From Mycobacterium szulgai (GTDB lineage: Bacteria; Actinomycetota; Actinomycetes; Mycobacteriales; Mycobacteriaceae), in contig NZ_LQPW01000176.1 of the NCBI RefSeq assembly GCF_002116635.1, positions 101,766-165,765 of the forward strand: a stretch of DNA of 64,000 nucleotides, given 5' to 3'. Shown here in pieces: positions 49,694 to 57,880 of this stretch. A program made the translations under genes and the position numbers. Numbering within the stretch: position 1 is the stretch's first letter; each line of letters starts with the position of its first letter. The notes under the pieces are model-generated. The model had not been told where the DNA came from. It saw only the letters and a list, made by a program, of their open reading frames with translations, and did no database searches.

Positions 49694-52234
49694 CTAGGTC
49701 AACCCGTTCTCGCCGTTTCGTCCCAGCAGCAGTCCACCTGTGCCACCGATTCCAGCGCCGGCTTTAGAACCGCCGTTGCCGCCGTTGCCGCCGTTGCCGC
49801 CGTCGCCGATCAGCACTGCGTTGCCGCCATTGCCACCGGCCCCGCCCGCAAATCCGCCTTGGCCGCCGGCTCCGCCGGCTCCGCCATTGCCCAACTGGCC
49901 AGACTTGCCACCTGTTCCACCCTCCCCGCCCGTGCCGGTGACGCTGAGCCCGCCGGCCCCGCCGATCCCGCCGACTCCGAGCAGATTGGCGTCACCGCCC
50001 ATGCCGCCGGCACCCCCACCGCCAACGGCGCCTATTCCTCCGGTCCCGCCGACGCCGCCACCGGAGAACGCCGCGCCAGCGTGGCCACCGTTGCCCCCGG
50101 CGCCGCCGGTCCCATCGAAGGAGTAGCCGCCGTCGCCACCGGCGCCGCCAGCGCCGAACAACAGGCCGGCGTTGCCGCCGGCGCCGCCCGAAGCACCAAT
50201 CGGCCCTACGGTGGTGGCCCCACCAATGCCCCCGGCGCCGCCGGGACCGGCGAGCATGCCGGCGTTGCCGCCGCTACCGCCGGTGCCACCTTGGGCGACG
50301 CCGATCCCGCCGGCTCCGCCGTTGCCGCCGCCGGCGCCGACCAACGCCCCGAGCAGCCCACCGGTCCCGCCCGTCCCGCCGTTGCCGCCCACGCTTGCGA
50401 GGCCAAGAGTGGTGCCGCCACCGGGCCCTCCGGGCCCGCCGCCGGTCAACAGGCCGCCGGGTCCGCCGGCACCTCCGTGCCCGCCGTTCCCGCCGCCAGA
50501 TGCGAACCCTCCGGGACCGCCCACCCCGCCGGTGCCAGCCAGCAACCCACCGGGTCCGCCGGCCCCGCCGGCCCCGGCGTTGCCGGTCGATGAACTCCAC
50601 CCTGCACCGCCGGCGCCGCCGGTGCCGATGATTGCGCCTGCCCCGCCGGCACCACCGTTTTGATCCGGCCCGCCGGACCCGCCGGCGCCGCCGTTGCCGA
50701 ACAACCACCCGGCGGGCCCACCGTCTTGCCCGGTTCCCGGTGCCCCGTTGGCGCCATTGCCGACCAGCGGGCGTCCGGTCAGATCCTTGAAGGGTGCGTT
50801 GATCGCGTCCAGCACGGCCTGGTTCTTCAGCAGCCCGCCTGGCCCGTCGATGCCGTTGCTGCCGTTACTTGCCGAGGTGGGGCCGACCCCGCCGTTGCCG
50901 CCGGAGCCCCCGTCGCCGATCAGCACGGATGCGCCGCCGTTGCCGCCGTTACCGCCGGTCGTAGCGCCCTGCCCGCCGGCGCCGCCGGCGCCACCGCCAC
51001 CGAACAGCAGGCCGCCTTTACCGCCGTCGCCGCCCATCCCGCCGGTAGTGGCCCCGCTGACCCCGCCGACCCCGCCGATTCCGCCACCACCGAGTAGTCC
51101 GGCGTTGCCGCCGGTTCCGCCCGTTCCGCCGGCGCCCGACATGCTCGATCCGCCGACGCCGCCGTCGCCGCCGTTGGAGAGCAACAGTCCGGCGTTGCCA
51201 CCAGCACCGCCGTGTCCAGCGGTGCTACCACCGTATCCGCCCTCCCCGCCGACGCCGCCCTGCCCAAACAAGAAGCCGGCGTTGCCCCCGGTTCCGCCGG
51301 CGCCACCACCGCCTGACATCGAGACGCCGCCAGTCCCGCCCGAACCAGCCGTGCCTGCGAACATTCCGCCGTTACCGCCGGTTCCACCGGCACCCCCCAA
51401 CTGCTGGCTCGTACCTCCGGCGCCACCGTTGCCGCCGCCGGCTCCGACGAATCCGCCGAGTAACCCGCCTGTTCCGCCGGCGCCGCCCACCCCGCCGGAC
51501 GTGGGGCCAATACCGCCTGACCCGCCGTTGCCGCCGGCGCCCAACAGCCCGCCGGCGCCACCTGTCCCGCCGACTCCACCGGTCCCGAGGACGCCCAGCG
51601 ACGCGCCCCCGGCGCCGCCGACTCCGCCGCTGCCGAGTAGCCATCCGCCGGCGCCGCCCGCGCCACCGGCTCCGGCGGTGCCGGTCGGTACGGCCCCACC
51701 GGCGCCTCCGGCGCCGCCACTACCGAACAACCCGGCGGCGCCGCCGGCCCCGCCGTTCTGGCCCGGTGCCCCGGATCCACCGGCCCCGCCGTCGCCGATC
51801 AACCACCCGCCGGGGGAGCCGTTGTGGCCGGTTCCCGGGGCGCCGTTGGCGCCGTTGCCGATCAGCGGACGCGTCGTCAGGGCCACGCTCGAGGCGTTGA
51901 TCGCGTTGAGCGCATCTTGTTGGAGCACTTGCAGGGTTTGCAGTGGTGCGGCGGCTGCGGCATCGGCCGTGGCATAGGAGCCCGCGGCAGCGGCGAGGGC
52001 TCTCGTGAAATGGGCATGAAACTGCGTTGTCTGCGCACTGATCGCTTGGTAACCCTGGGCATGTTGGGAGAACAGCGCGGCAATCACCGCCGATATTTCA
52101 TCTTCGGCGGCGGCGAGCATCCCAGTCGTCGGGGTAGCTGCCGCCGCGTTGGCCGTACTCAGGGTGGAGCCGATACGGGCCAAATCACCGGCCGCCGCAT
52201 TCACTATCTCTGGTGCTACCTGCAAAAACGACAT
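49694..52234 (-). CDS. PE-PGRS family protein with duplicated PGRS block
   Basis: The protein has 846 residues from the ATG at 52234 (MSFLQVAPEIVNAAAGDLAR), with GGAAGGAAG just upstream. The PE domain covers about residues 1-105. The linker ALNAINASSVALTTRPLIGN is followed by a PGRS block. About 370 residues later a second linker (VLDAINAPFKDLTGRPLVGN, coded near 50760-50830) begins a second PGRS block that repeats the order of the first (NGANGAPGTG, GGWL, NGGAGG). It therefore looks like an internal duplication. It is controlled by the paired MarR-type operator at 52320-52350. Its 3' end faces the repeat element at 49611. Confidence 0.92.
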   Translation of the reverse strand: MSFLQVAPEIVNAAAGDLARIGSTLSTANAAAATPTTGMLAAAEDEISAVIAALFSQHAQGYQAISAQTTQFHAHFTRALAAAAGSYATADAAAAAPLQTLQVLQQDALNAINASSVALTTRPLIGNGANGAPGTGHNGSPGGWLIGDGGAGGSGAPGQNGGAGGAAGLFGSGGAGGAGGAVPTGTAGAGGAGGAGGWLLGSGGVGGAGGASLGVLGTGGVGGTGGAGGLLGAGGNGGSGGIGPTSGGVGGAGGTGGLLGGFVGAGGGNGGAGGTSQQLGGAGGTGGNGGMFAGTAGSGGTGGVSMSGGGGAGGTGGNAGFLFGQGGVGGEGGYGGSTAGHGGAGGNAGLLLSNGGDGGVGGSSMSGAGGTGGTGGNAGLLGGGGIGGVGGVSGATTGGMGGDGGKGGLLFGGGGAGGAGGQGATTGGNGGNGGASVLIGDGGSGGNGGVGPTSASNGSNGIDGPGGLLKNQAVLDAINAPFKDLTGRPLVGNGANGAPGTGQDGGPAGWLFGNGGAGGSGGPDQNGGAGGAGAIIGTGGAGGAGWSSSTGNAGAGGAGGPGGLLAGTGGVGGPGGFASGGGNGGHGGAGGPGGLLTGGGPGGPGGGTTLGLASVGGNGGTGGTGGLLGALVGAGGGNGGAGGIGVAQGGTGGSGGNAGMLAGPGGAGGIGGATTVGPIGASGGAGGNAGLLFGAGGAGGDGGYSFDGTGGAGGNGGHAGAAFSGGGVGGTGGIGAVGGGGAGGMGGDANLLGVGGIGGAGGLSVTGTGGEGGTGGKSGQLGNGGAGGAGGQGGFAGGAGGNGGNAVLIGDGGNGGNGGNGGSKAGAGIGGTGGLLLGRNGENGLT

Positions 52235-52319
52235 CGTGCTTCCTTCCGTGATGTCTGAACAAAGTGACGTCGCACCCGCCTCTCGCCGCGGGTCGAACAC
52301 TGGCCTCGCCATTTAATAA

Positions 52320-52350
52320 TGAGCATGCTAATCAGTGATTAGCTTGCTAA
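52320..52350 (-). promoter_or_regulatory. Paired MarR-type operator upstream of PE-PGRS
   Basis: Read on the minus strand: TTAGCAAGCTAA (52350-52339), spacer TCACTGA, TTAGCATGCTCA (52331-52320). The first box is a perfect dyad. The overlapping sequence GCTAATCA-G-TGATTAGC (52327-52343) is another perfect dyad. A TANNNT -10 (TATGCT) abuts the first box. The pair lies about 85-116 bp before the PE-PGRS start. Confidence 0.78.
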
Positions 52351-52407
52351 GCATATGACGGAGATACGCGTTCCGGAAGGGGTGCCTGGGTTGGGAGCGT
52401 TAGGGCG

Positions 52408-52869
52408 TCATCGCGCGGTGATCAGGTCAAGTAGCGAACCGAGTTCCTGCAGTTGTTCTGTGGTCAACCCGGCGCCAACCTCTTTGGCTGCGACGGCGAC
52501 AACTTCTTGCAGTTGGCTGACCATGGCTTGTCCGCTTGGGGTGAGCTCGACCAGTGCCACGCGGCGATCGGAGTCAACTCGCCGGCGGGTGACCAGGCCT
52601 TGGCGTTCCAGTCGTTCTAGTTGGCGGGTGAGGGTGGGGCCTTCGATGTCGAGGCGTTGGGCAAGTTCGCGCTGCATGAGTGGTCCTTGCTGGTGGAGGG
52701 TGGCAAGGACTGACCAGCCGGCGTAGGTCGTGCCGGCTCTGGCTAGATGGGAATCGAGGGTTTGGCGTGCATTGCGGGCGGCCAGGGTGAGGCGGCGGCC
52801 AAAGCAATCGACGACGAATGCCGTCTCCGCATCCGGGGTTTGCACCTGCTGCCGCCACAACTCGTTCAT
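52408..52869 (-). CDS. MarR family transcriptional regulator (copy 1)
   Basis: This 153-residue MarR protein has the winged helix-turn-helix GPLMQRELAQRLDIEGPTLTRQLERLERQGLV, the wing DSDRRVALVELTPSG, and N- and C-terminal dimerisation helices. Relatives respond to phenolics, oxidants or lipids. It is nearly identical to the second MarR gene at 53058. The ATG at 52869 overlaps the stop of a 27-codon leader ORF, and no strong ribosome site precedes it directly, so translation may depend on the leader. Its upstream box TTAGTAAGCTAA (read on the minus strand) suggests autoregulation. Confidence 0.9.
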   Translation of the reverse strand: MNELWRQQVQTPDAETAFVVDCFGRRLTLAARNARQTLDSHLARAGTTYAGWSVLATLHQQGPLMQRELAQRLDIEGPTLTRQLERLERQGLVTRRRVDSDRRVALVELTPSGQAMVSQLQEVVAVAAKEVGAGLTTEQLQELGSLLDLITAR

Positions 52870-52949
52870 TGCTGGCTACATAGTGGCGACGGGTTAGTCG
52901 GGGGGCGGGGCGAAATGGCGGGGTTAGACGCGTCCACCAGGTCTGACAT
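52866..52949 (-). CDS. Short leader ORF overlapping marR copy 1
   Basis: This 27-codon frame starts at an ATG (52949) preceded by a strong GGAAGGA site, reads MSDLVDASNPAISPRPP and ends in LCSQQ. Its TGA overlaps the ATG of the MarR gene. The proline-rich content and start/stop overlap fit a translational coupling leader. It could instead be a remnant of a longer N-terminus. There is no homology to recognise. Confidence 0.5.
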   Translation of the reverse strand: MSDLVDASNPAISPRPPTNPSPLCSQQ

Positions 52950-52996
52950 CTTGGTTCCTTCCGCGACGCGCACCGCGGTGCCGAGCAGTTCATTGC

Positions 52997-53008
52997 TTAG
53001 CTTACTAA
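52997..53008 (-). promoter_or_regulatory. MarR-type box upstream of marR copy 1
   Basis: TTAGTAAGCTAA on the minus strand, continuing GCAATGAAC. The same extension follows the box at 53532 on the plus strand. It lies 48 bp before the leader ORF. One position deviates from the perfect dyad. Confidence 0.7.
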
Positions 53009-53057
53009 ATAATGAGCTGATGGGATACGGCGGGAAGTCGGCAGGGACGCCACCCGT

Positions 53058-53510
53058 TTAGGGAAACGAGCGTCGGGCGGTGACCTGGTCGAGGAGCGCG
53101 CCCAATTGCTGCAGTTGTTCTGTGGTCAATCCCGAGCCAACCTCTTTGGCTGCGACGGCGACAACTTCTTGCAGTTGGCTGACCATGGTTTGTCCGCTTG
53201 GGGTGAGCTCGACCAGTGCCACGCGGCGATCGGAGTCCACCCGCCGGCGAGCGACCACGCCTTGGCGTTCCAGTCGTTCTAGTTGGCGGGTGAGGGTGGG
53301 GCCTTCGATGTCGAGGCGTTGGGCAAGTTCGCGCTGCATGAGTGGTCCTTGCTGGTGCAGGGTGGCAAGGACTGACCAGCCGGCGTAGGTCGTGCCGGCT
53401 CTGGCTAGATGGGAATCGAGGATCTGGCGTGCATTGCGGGCGGCCAGGGTGAGGCGGCGGCCGAGGCAATCGATCGCGGCTGCCGAGTGCTCATCCGGGG
53501 TCGTTGCCAT
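53058..53510 (-). CDS. MarR family transcriptional regulator (copy 2)
   Basis: This 150-residue protein starts at the ATG 53510 (MATTPDEHSAAAIDCLGRR), fixed by a GGAGG site 7 bp upstream. From GRRLTLAARNARQ to LLDQVTAR it differs from copy 1 at only about ten of some 128 residues. Those differences include Val/Leu, Ala/Thr and Ser/Ala changes around the wing and C-terminal helix. The N-termini differ fully. The HTH and wing are the same, so both should bind the same operator. A perfect operator box lies 22 bp upstream of its start. Confidence 0.9.
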   Translation of the reverse strand: MATTPDEHSAAAIDCLGRRLTLAARNARQILDSHLARAGTTYAGWSVLATLHQQGPLMQRELAQRLDIEGPTLTRQLERLERQGVVARRRVDSDRRVALVELTPSGQTMVSQLQEVVAVAAKEVGSGLTTEQLQQLGALLDQVTARRSFP

Positions 53511-53531
53511 AAGCGCCTCCGTATGTAACAC

Positions 53532-53543
53532 TTAGCAAGCTAA
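53532..53543. promoter_or_regulatory. MarR-type box upstream of marR copy 2
   Basis: A perfect 12-bp dyad, TTAGCAAGCTAA, 22 bp upstream of the marR copy 2 start. This position would let the protein block its own transcription. Confidence 0.75.
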
Positions 53544-53590
53544 GCAATGAACCGCTTATTACCTGCGGCTTTCCGTGGTGCGCTTTTCGA

Positions 53591-53602
53591 CTAGCAAGCT
53601 CA
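53591..53602. promoter_or_regulatory. Degenerate MarR-type box
   Basis: CTAGCAAGCTCA has two changes from the consensus, but the same 7-bp sequence GCACTGA follows it as after the box at 53908. It may be a weaker site or a decayed copy. Confidence 0.5.
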
Positions 53603-53902
53603 GCACTGAAATTGATTCTAGCTAGTGGGTTCTTGAAGCCGTCCCCGCGCGACTAACGAAGAGCGTTCGGCTGACGCGACCCGAGATAGCCGGCTCCCGG
53701 TCACTGCGGGGCGGGGGCGACGGGGAACCACTAGTCGCGGGGCTCGGTCCATTACCCCGGACTGCGCGCCTTGGCGCCAATCGAATCGAAGTGTTCAGGC
53801 AGGCCGCCGGCGACGGCTTTCCTCGTTGCACGTAGCCGACCCAGTTTGCCCGATGCCGCCGGTATTCCCCGGCACCTCTTGCCATCGCACCGCGCCTGTG
53901 AA

Positions 53903-53938
53903 TATAGTTAGCAAGCTAAGCACTGATTAGCTAGCTGA
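53903..53938 (+). promoter_or_regulatory. Promoter and paired MarR-type operator upstream of the PPE operon
   Basis: A TANNNT -10 (TATAGT, 53903-53908) runs directly into the perfect box TTAGCAAGCTAA (53908-53919), then spacer GCACTGA, then TTAGCTAGCTGA (53927-53938). Box order, 7-bp spacer and 19-bp centre distance equal those upstream of the PE-PGRS gene at 52234. The PPE start is 99 bp downstream. Confidence 0.78.
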
Positions 53939-54037
53939 GTAGCTCGTAAGTCCGGGGACGTGCCCCGCGGCCTGTAGTGACCAACCGGCCAGTTCGACGG
54001 CCAACCTCAGTGGCGCGGTTAGGAAGGGAGCGCGGCG

Positions 54038-56014
54038 ATGAATTTCTCGGTATTGCCGCCGGAGGTGAATTCTTCGCGGATGTTCGCGGGCGCAGGGTCG
54101 ACACCGATGCTGGCCGCCGCAGCTGCATGGGACGGCCTGGCCGCCGAATTAGGCTCGGCTGCAGACTCTTTCGGCTCCGTGGTCTCGGGTCTTGCCGGCC
54201 AATTCTGGCAAGGTCCGGCATCGGACGCGATGGCCCGGGTGGCCGCGCCGTATGCGGGTTGGTTGAGCGCAGTCGCCGACCAGGCCGCGACGGCAGCTGG
54301 CCAGGCTCGAGCGGTGGCCGATGCGTTCGACAACGCCCAGGCGGCAGTGGTGCGGCCGATCCTCGTCGCGGCCAACCGTAATGACTTGGTGTCCTTGGTG
54401 GTTTCGAATCTGTTCGGTCAAAATGCCCCGGCGATAGCAGCCGCGGAGGCCCACTACGAGCAGATGTGGGCTCAGGATGTGGCCGTCATGTCGGGCTATC
54501 ACGCCGGGGTGTCGGCGGCGGCCACGCAATTGCGGTCGTGGCCGCAATCGCTGCACCAGTTGCCAAGCCTGTCCAGCCTCGCCGCCAGTCTGGGCATAGG
54601 GAATATCGGTGACGGCAATCTGGGCAGCGGCAATATCGGCAACGCCAACCTTGGTAGCGGCAACGCCGGCGACGAAAACCTGGGCAGCGGCAACCACGGG
54701 AACGCCAATCTGGGCAATGGAAATACCGGCAATGCAAATCTGGGCAGCGGAAACTTCGGCAGCACGAATTTGGGTAGCGGTAATGGCAACCTGGTGTTCG
54801 GCGTGAAGTCCAACTTCAACATCGGCAGTGGAAACCTAGGCAACTACAACATCGGGTTTGGGAATGCGGGGCTCGAACACACTGCCGGCAATGGAAATAT
54901 TGGCCTCGGGAATATCGGCAGCCAGAATTTTGGTAGCGGAAACAATGGCACTGGCAATGTGGGATCCGGCAACACCGGTAACCAGAACCTCGGTACCGGA
55001 AATAACGGTAGCGGCAACTGGGGGTGGGGGAACACGGGCAGCCATAACATCGGCTTCGGAAACTCCGGCAACAACAACATCGGTATCGGCCTCACTGGCG
55101 ACAACCAAGTCGGATTCGGCCACCTGAACTCCGGCAGCGGCAATATCGGCTTCGGCAATTCGGGGACTGGCAACATCGGTTTCTTCAACTCGGGCAGCGG
55201 GAACTTCGGTATCGGTAACTCCGGCGTCAGCGCGACCGGTATCGCGAACTCAGGTCATGTCGCCACCGGCATCTGGAACTCCGGCGGTGGCGATACCGGC
55301 ATCGGAAACGCAGGCTGGGACGCGCTGCCCGCTAATGGCGAGAATGTCGGCTTCGGCAATGGGGGAGTCAACAACTTCGGCTGGGGCAACGCGGGCGAGT
55401 TCAACTCGGGAAACTTCAACTCCGGCGTTTATAACGCGGGCGACTTCAACTCCGGCAGGGAAAATTTCGGCTCCTTCAACTCGGGCTTCTATAACTCGGG
55501 ATACTTCAACGCGGGCAATACCAATACCGGCTTCGGTAACTCCGGGGCTAGCAACACCGGCGGGTTCAACTCGGGTGGTCTCAATACCGGATTGGGCAGT
55601 TCGGTCACCCAATCAGTGTCGAGTTCGGGTTACGGCAACACGGGTAGCGGCAGCTCCGGCTTCTACAACACTGGCAATGGCGATTCGGGGTTTGGGAACA
55701 CCGGCGGTGACCATAACGTCGGCCTATTGAACTCGGCTAGCGGCGGCCAGACCACGGGCATTGAGAATTCAGGAAACGGCTTCAAGAACACCGGTGTTGG
55801 CAACGGGGGCGAGGGCCGCGGCAATACCGGCTGGTTCAACTCGAGCAGCGGCGGCGCCAACACGGGTTTCTTCATCTTCGGAGACGGCACCGAGAGTTCC
55901 GGCTTCTTCAATTCAGGCAGCGGCGGCTTCAACTCTGGCATCGGTAACACCGGCGGCTTCAATTCGGGTGGCTTCAACACAGGGACGGGACGCTCGGGTT
56001 TCTTCGGCCGTTGA
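54038..56014 (+). CDS. PPE-MPTR family protein
   Basis: This 658-residue protein begins MNFSVLPPEVNSSRMFAGAG. The PPE domain covers residues 1-180, with the W-x-G turn FWQGPAS and VVSNLFGQNAPAIAAAEAHYEQMW. The remainder is Asn/Gly-rich pentapeptide-like repeats of the NxGxGNxG type (GNIGDGNLGSGN, later FNSGxYNxG). The ATG has AGGAAGGGAG upstream. It is the first gene of the co-directional set and lies under the paired MarR-type operator. Both PPE and MPTR parts suggest secretion by ESX-5 and surface display. Confidence 0.94.
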   Translation: MNFSVLPPEVNSSRMFAGAGSTPMLAAAAAWDGLAAELGSAADSFGSVVSGLAGQFWQGPASDAMARVAAPYAGWLSAVADQAATAAGQARAVADAFDNAQAAVVRPILVAANRNDLVSLVVSNLFGQNAPAIAAAEAHYEQMWAQDVAVMSGYHAGVSAAATQLRSWPQSLHQLPSLSSLAASLGIGNIGDGNLGSGNIGNANLGSGNAGDENLGSGNHGNANLGNGNTGNANLGSGNFGSTNLGSGNGNLVFGVKSNFNIGSGNLGNYNIGFGNAGLEHTAGNGNIGLGNIGSQNFGSGNNGTGNVGSGNTGNQNLGTGNNGSGNWGWGNTGSHNIGFGNSGNNNIGIGLTGDNQVGFGHLNSGSGNIGFGNSGTGNIGFFNSGSGNFGIGNSGVSATGIANSGHVATGIWNSGGGDTGIGNAGWDALPANGENVGFGNGGVNNFGWGNAGEFNSGNFNSGVYNAGDFNSGRENFGSFNSGFYNSGYFNAGNTNTGFGNSGASNTGGFNSGGLNTGLGSSVTQSVSSSGYGNTGSGSSGFYNTGNGDSGFGNTGGDHNVGLLNSASGGQTTGIENSGNGFKNTGVGNGGEGRGNTGWFNSSSGGANTGFFIFGDGTESSGFFNSGSGGFNSGIGNTGGFNSGGFNTGTGRSGFFGR

Positions 56015-56040
56015 GTCGAGCGCGCAAGAAAGGACACACG

Positions 56041-57870
56041 ATGAACTACTCGGTACTACCGCCGGAGATCAATTCGTTGCGGATATTTTCCGGTCCGGGG
56101 TCGGCGCCGATGTGGGCGGCGGCGACGGCTTGGTCGGGGCTTGCTGGGGAGCTGAGTTCGGCGGCGGATTCCTTTGCGGCCCTTACTTCGGCGTTGGTGG
56201 GTCAAGCGTGGCAAGGTTCGGCGGCGGCGGCGATGTCAGCTGCCGCGGTGCCATATGCGGGGTGGCTAAGTGCCGCGGCGAATCAAGCTGCGGGGGCAGC
56301 CGGGCAAGCGAAGGCGGTGGCCGGGGCGTTTGAGGCCGCACGCGCTGTGACCGTTCACCCGCTTATGGTGGCGGCCAATCGGAATGCGTTTGTGCAGTTG
56401 GTGTTTTCGAATCTTTTCGGCCAGAATGCGCCGGCGATTGCGGCCGCAGAAGGTGCCTACGAAGAGATGTGGGCGCAAGACGTTGTGGCGATGGTGGGAT
56501 ACCACCTTGGTGCCTCGGAGGTGGCGGCGCAGCTGACGCCATGGCAGCAGATATCGGCTGCGGCAGCAACGGCTGCAACGAAGCTGGTCAATCTCCCGCC
56601 ACTTAACACCGGTCTGGGGAATGTCGGCAACTACAACCTGGGCGGCGGGAACACCGGTGAGTTCAATCTCGGCAGCGGCAATACCGGCAGCGTCAACCTG
56701 GGCAGCGGAAACAATGGCAACGCGAACCTGGGCAGCGGGAACTTCGGCTTCGCAAACCTGGGTAGCGGCAACTTTGGCAGCATCAACTTCGGCTGGGGCA
56801 ACAACGGAACCATCAACCTGGGCAGCGGAAACTTCGGCAATGGAAACCTTGGCTTTGGGAATCTGTCGAGCGGAAATCTGGGCAGCGGAAACACCGGGGG
56901 TTCGAATTTCGGCAGCGGGAACCTGGGCAATTTCAACTTGGGTTTCGGAAACACCGGCAACGCCAACGTCGGTTTTGGCAACCTCGGCACCAACAACCTG
57001 GGCTTCGGCAACCACGGCAGCAACAACATCGGGTTCGGCCTCAACGGCAACAACCAGGTTGGTATCGGCGCCCTGAATTCGGGAACTGACAACATTGGCT
57101 TCGGCAATTCCGGTAGCCACAATATCGGCTTCTTTAACTCCGGCAACAACAACGTGGGCTTCGGCAACTCGGGTTCCAACAACACCGGCTTTGCCAACTC
57201 CGGCAACGGCAACACGGGGTTCTGGAACGCGGCCACCGTCACCACGGGCTTCGGCAATTCGGGATACGAGAACTTCGGTTTCGGGAACTCGGGTAACCAG
57301 AACATGGGCATCGGCGATGCGGGTTCGAGCAACATGGGGATCGGGAACGCAGGCTTTGTCAACACCGGAAGTTTCAATGCGGGTGGATCTCCCGGCGGGC
57401 TAGGCACCAACACCGGCTGGTTCAACTCAGGCAGCGTGAACACGGGTTCCTTCAATTCGGGGGCCACCAACACCGGGCTTTTCAACGCGGGAGACCTGAA
57501 CACCGGCATTGGCAGCTCGATCACCCCACCCGGTGTCACCAGCTCGGGGTTTGGCAACACGGTCAGTGGTAGTTCGGGCTTCTATAACTCGGGCGCCAAT
57601 ATTTCCTCTGGGTTCTTCAACATCAGCGATGGCTATCCAGGAGTGGTCTCGGGCTTCCATAACACGTCGATCGGCAGAGGCGTCGTCGCGGGTTTCAACA
57701 ACACCGGCAACTTTGACACAGGCATCAACAACACCGGCAACTTCGGCGTCGGCATCGCAAACTCGTCCGTCAACGCCAACTTCACCGAGACCTCGGGGGT
57801 GGGCAACTCGGGCGACAACGACTCGGGAGCCTTCAATACCGGGACCAACCAATCCGGTTTCTTCAACTAG
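56041..57870 (+). CDS. PPE-MPTR family protein
   Basis: This 609-residue paralogue of the preceding gene has MNYSVLPPEINSLRIFSGPG at the start, W-x-G turn AWQGSAA, LVFSNLFGQNAPAIAAAEGAYEEMW, then MPTR repeats from about residue 190 (GLGNVGNYNLGGGN) to the final NQSGFFN. The ATG at 56041 is preceded by AAAGGA; an in-frame start 30 bp earlier overlaps the previous gene. The gap to the first PPE gene is 26 bp and to the PE-PGRS gene 10 bp, indicating cotranscription. Confidence 0.94.
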   Translation: MNYSVLPPEINSLRIFSGPGSAPMWAAATAWSGLAGELSSAADSFAALTSALVGQAWQGSAAAAMSAAAVPYAGWLSAAANQAAGAAGQAKAVAGAFEAARAVTVHPLMVAANRNAFVQLVFSNLFGQNAPAIAAAEGAYEEMWAQDVVAMVGYHLGASEVAAQLTPWQQISAAAATAATKLVNLPPLNTGLGNVGNYNLGGGNTGEFNLGSGNTGSVNLGSGNNGNANLGSGNFGFANLGSGNFGSINFGWGNNGTINLGSGNFGNGNLGFGNLSSGNLGSGNTGGSNFGSGNLGNFNLGFGNTGNANVGFGNLGTNNLGFGNHGSNNIGFGLNGNNQVGIGALNSGTDNIGFGNSGSHNIGFFNSGNNNVGFGNSGSNNTGFANSGNGNTGFWNAATVTTGFGNSGYENFGFGNSGNQNMGIGDAGSSNMGIGNAGFVNTGSFNAGGSPGGLGTNTGWFNSGSVNTGSFNSGATNTGLFNAGDLNTGIGSSITPPGVTSSGFGNTVSGSSGFYNSGANISSGFFNISDGYPGVVSGFHNTSIGRGVVAGFNNTGNFDTGINNTGNFGVGIANSSVNANFTETSGVGNSGDNDSGAFNTGTNQSGFFN

Positions 57871-57880
57871 CGGGTGTGCG

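Larger units (their letters stand above)
53511..54037. other. 527-bp control region between marR copy 2 and the PPE operon
   Basis: I see no supported gene. The region holds the single box at 53532, a degenerate box at 53591 and the paired boxes at 53908-53938. Between 53620 and 53900 nothing recognisable is seen; an open frame there has no family signature. Confidence 0.6.

Noticed and set aside
52574..52993. A 139-codon frame overlapping marR copy 1 in another frame
   Set aside because: Its similarity to a frame in marR copy 2 reflects duplication of the DNA, not an independent protein.
53622..53885. An 87-codon frame between marR copy 2 and the PPE operon
   Set aside because: There is no ribosome site, the composition is Arg/Ser/Pro low complexity, and no family signature is seen.
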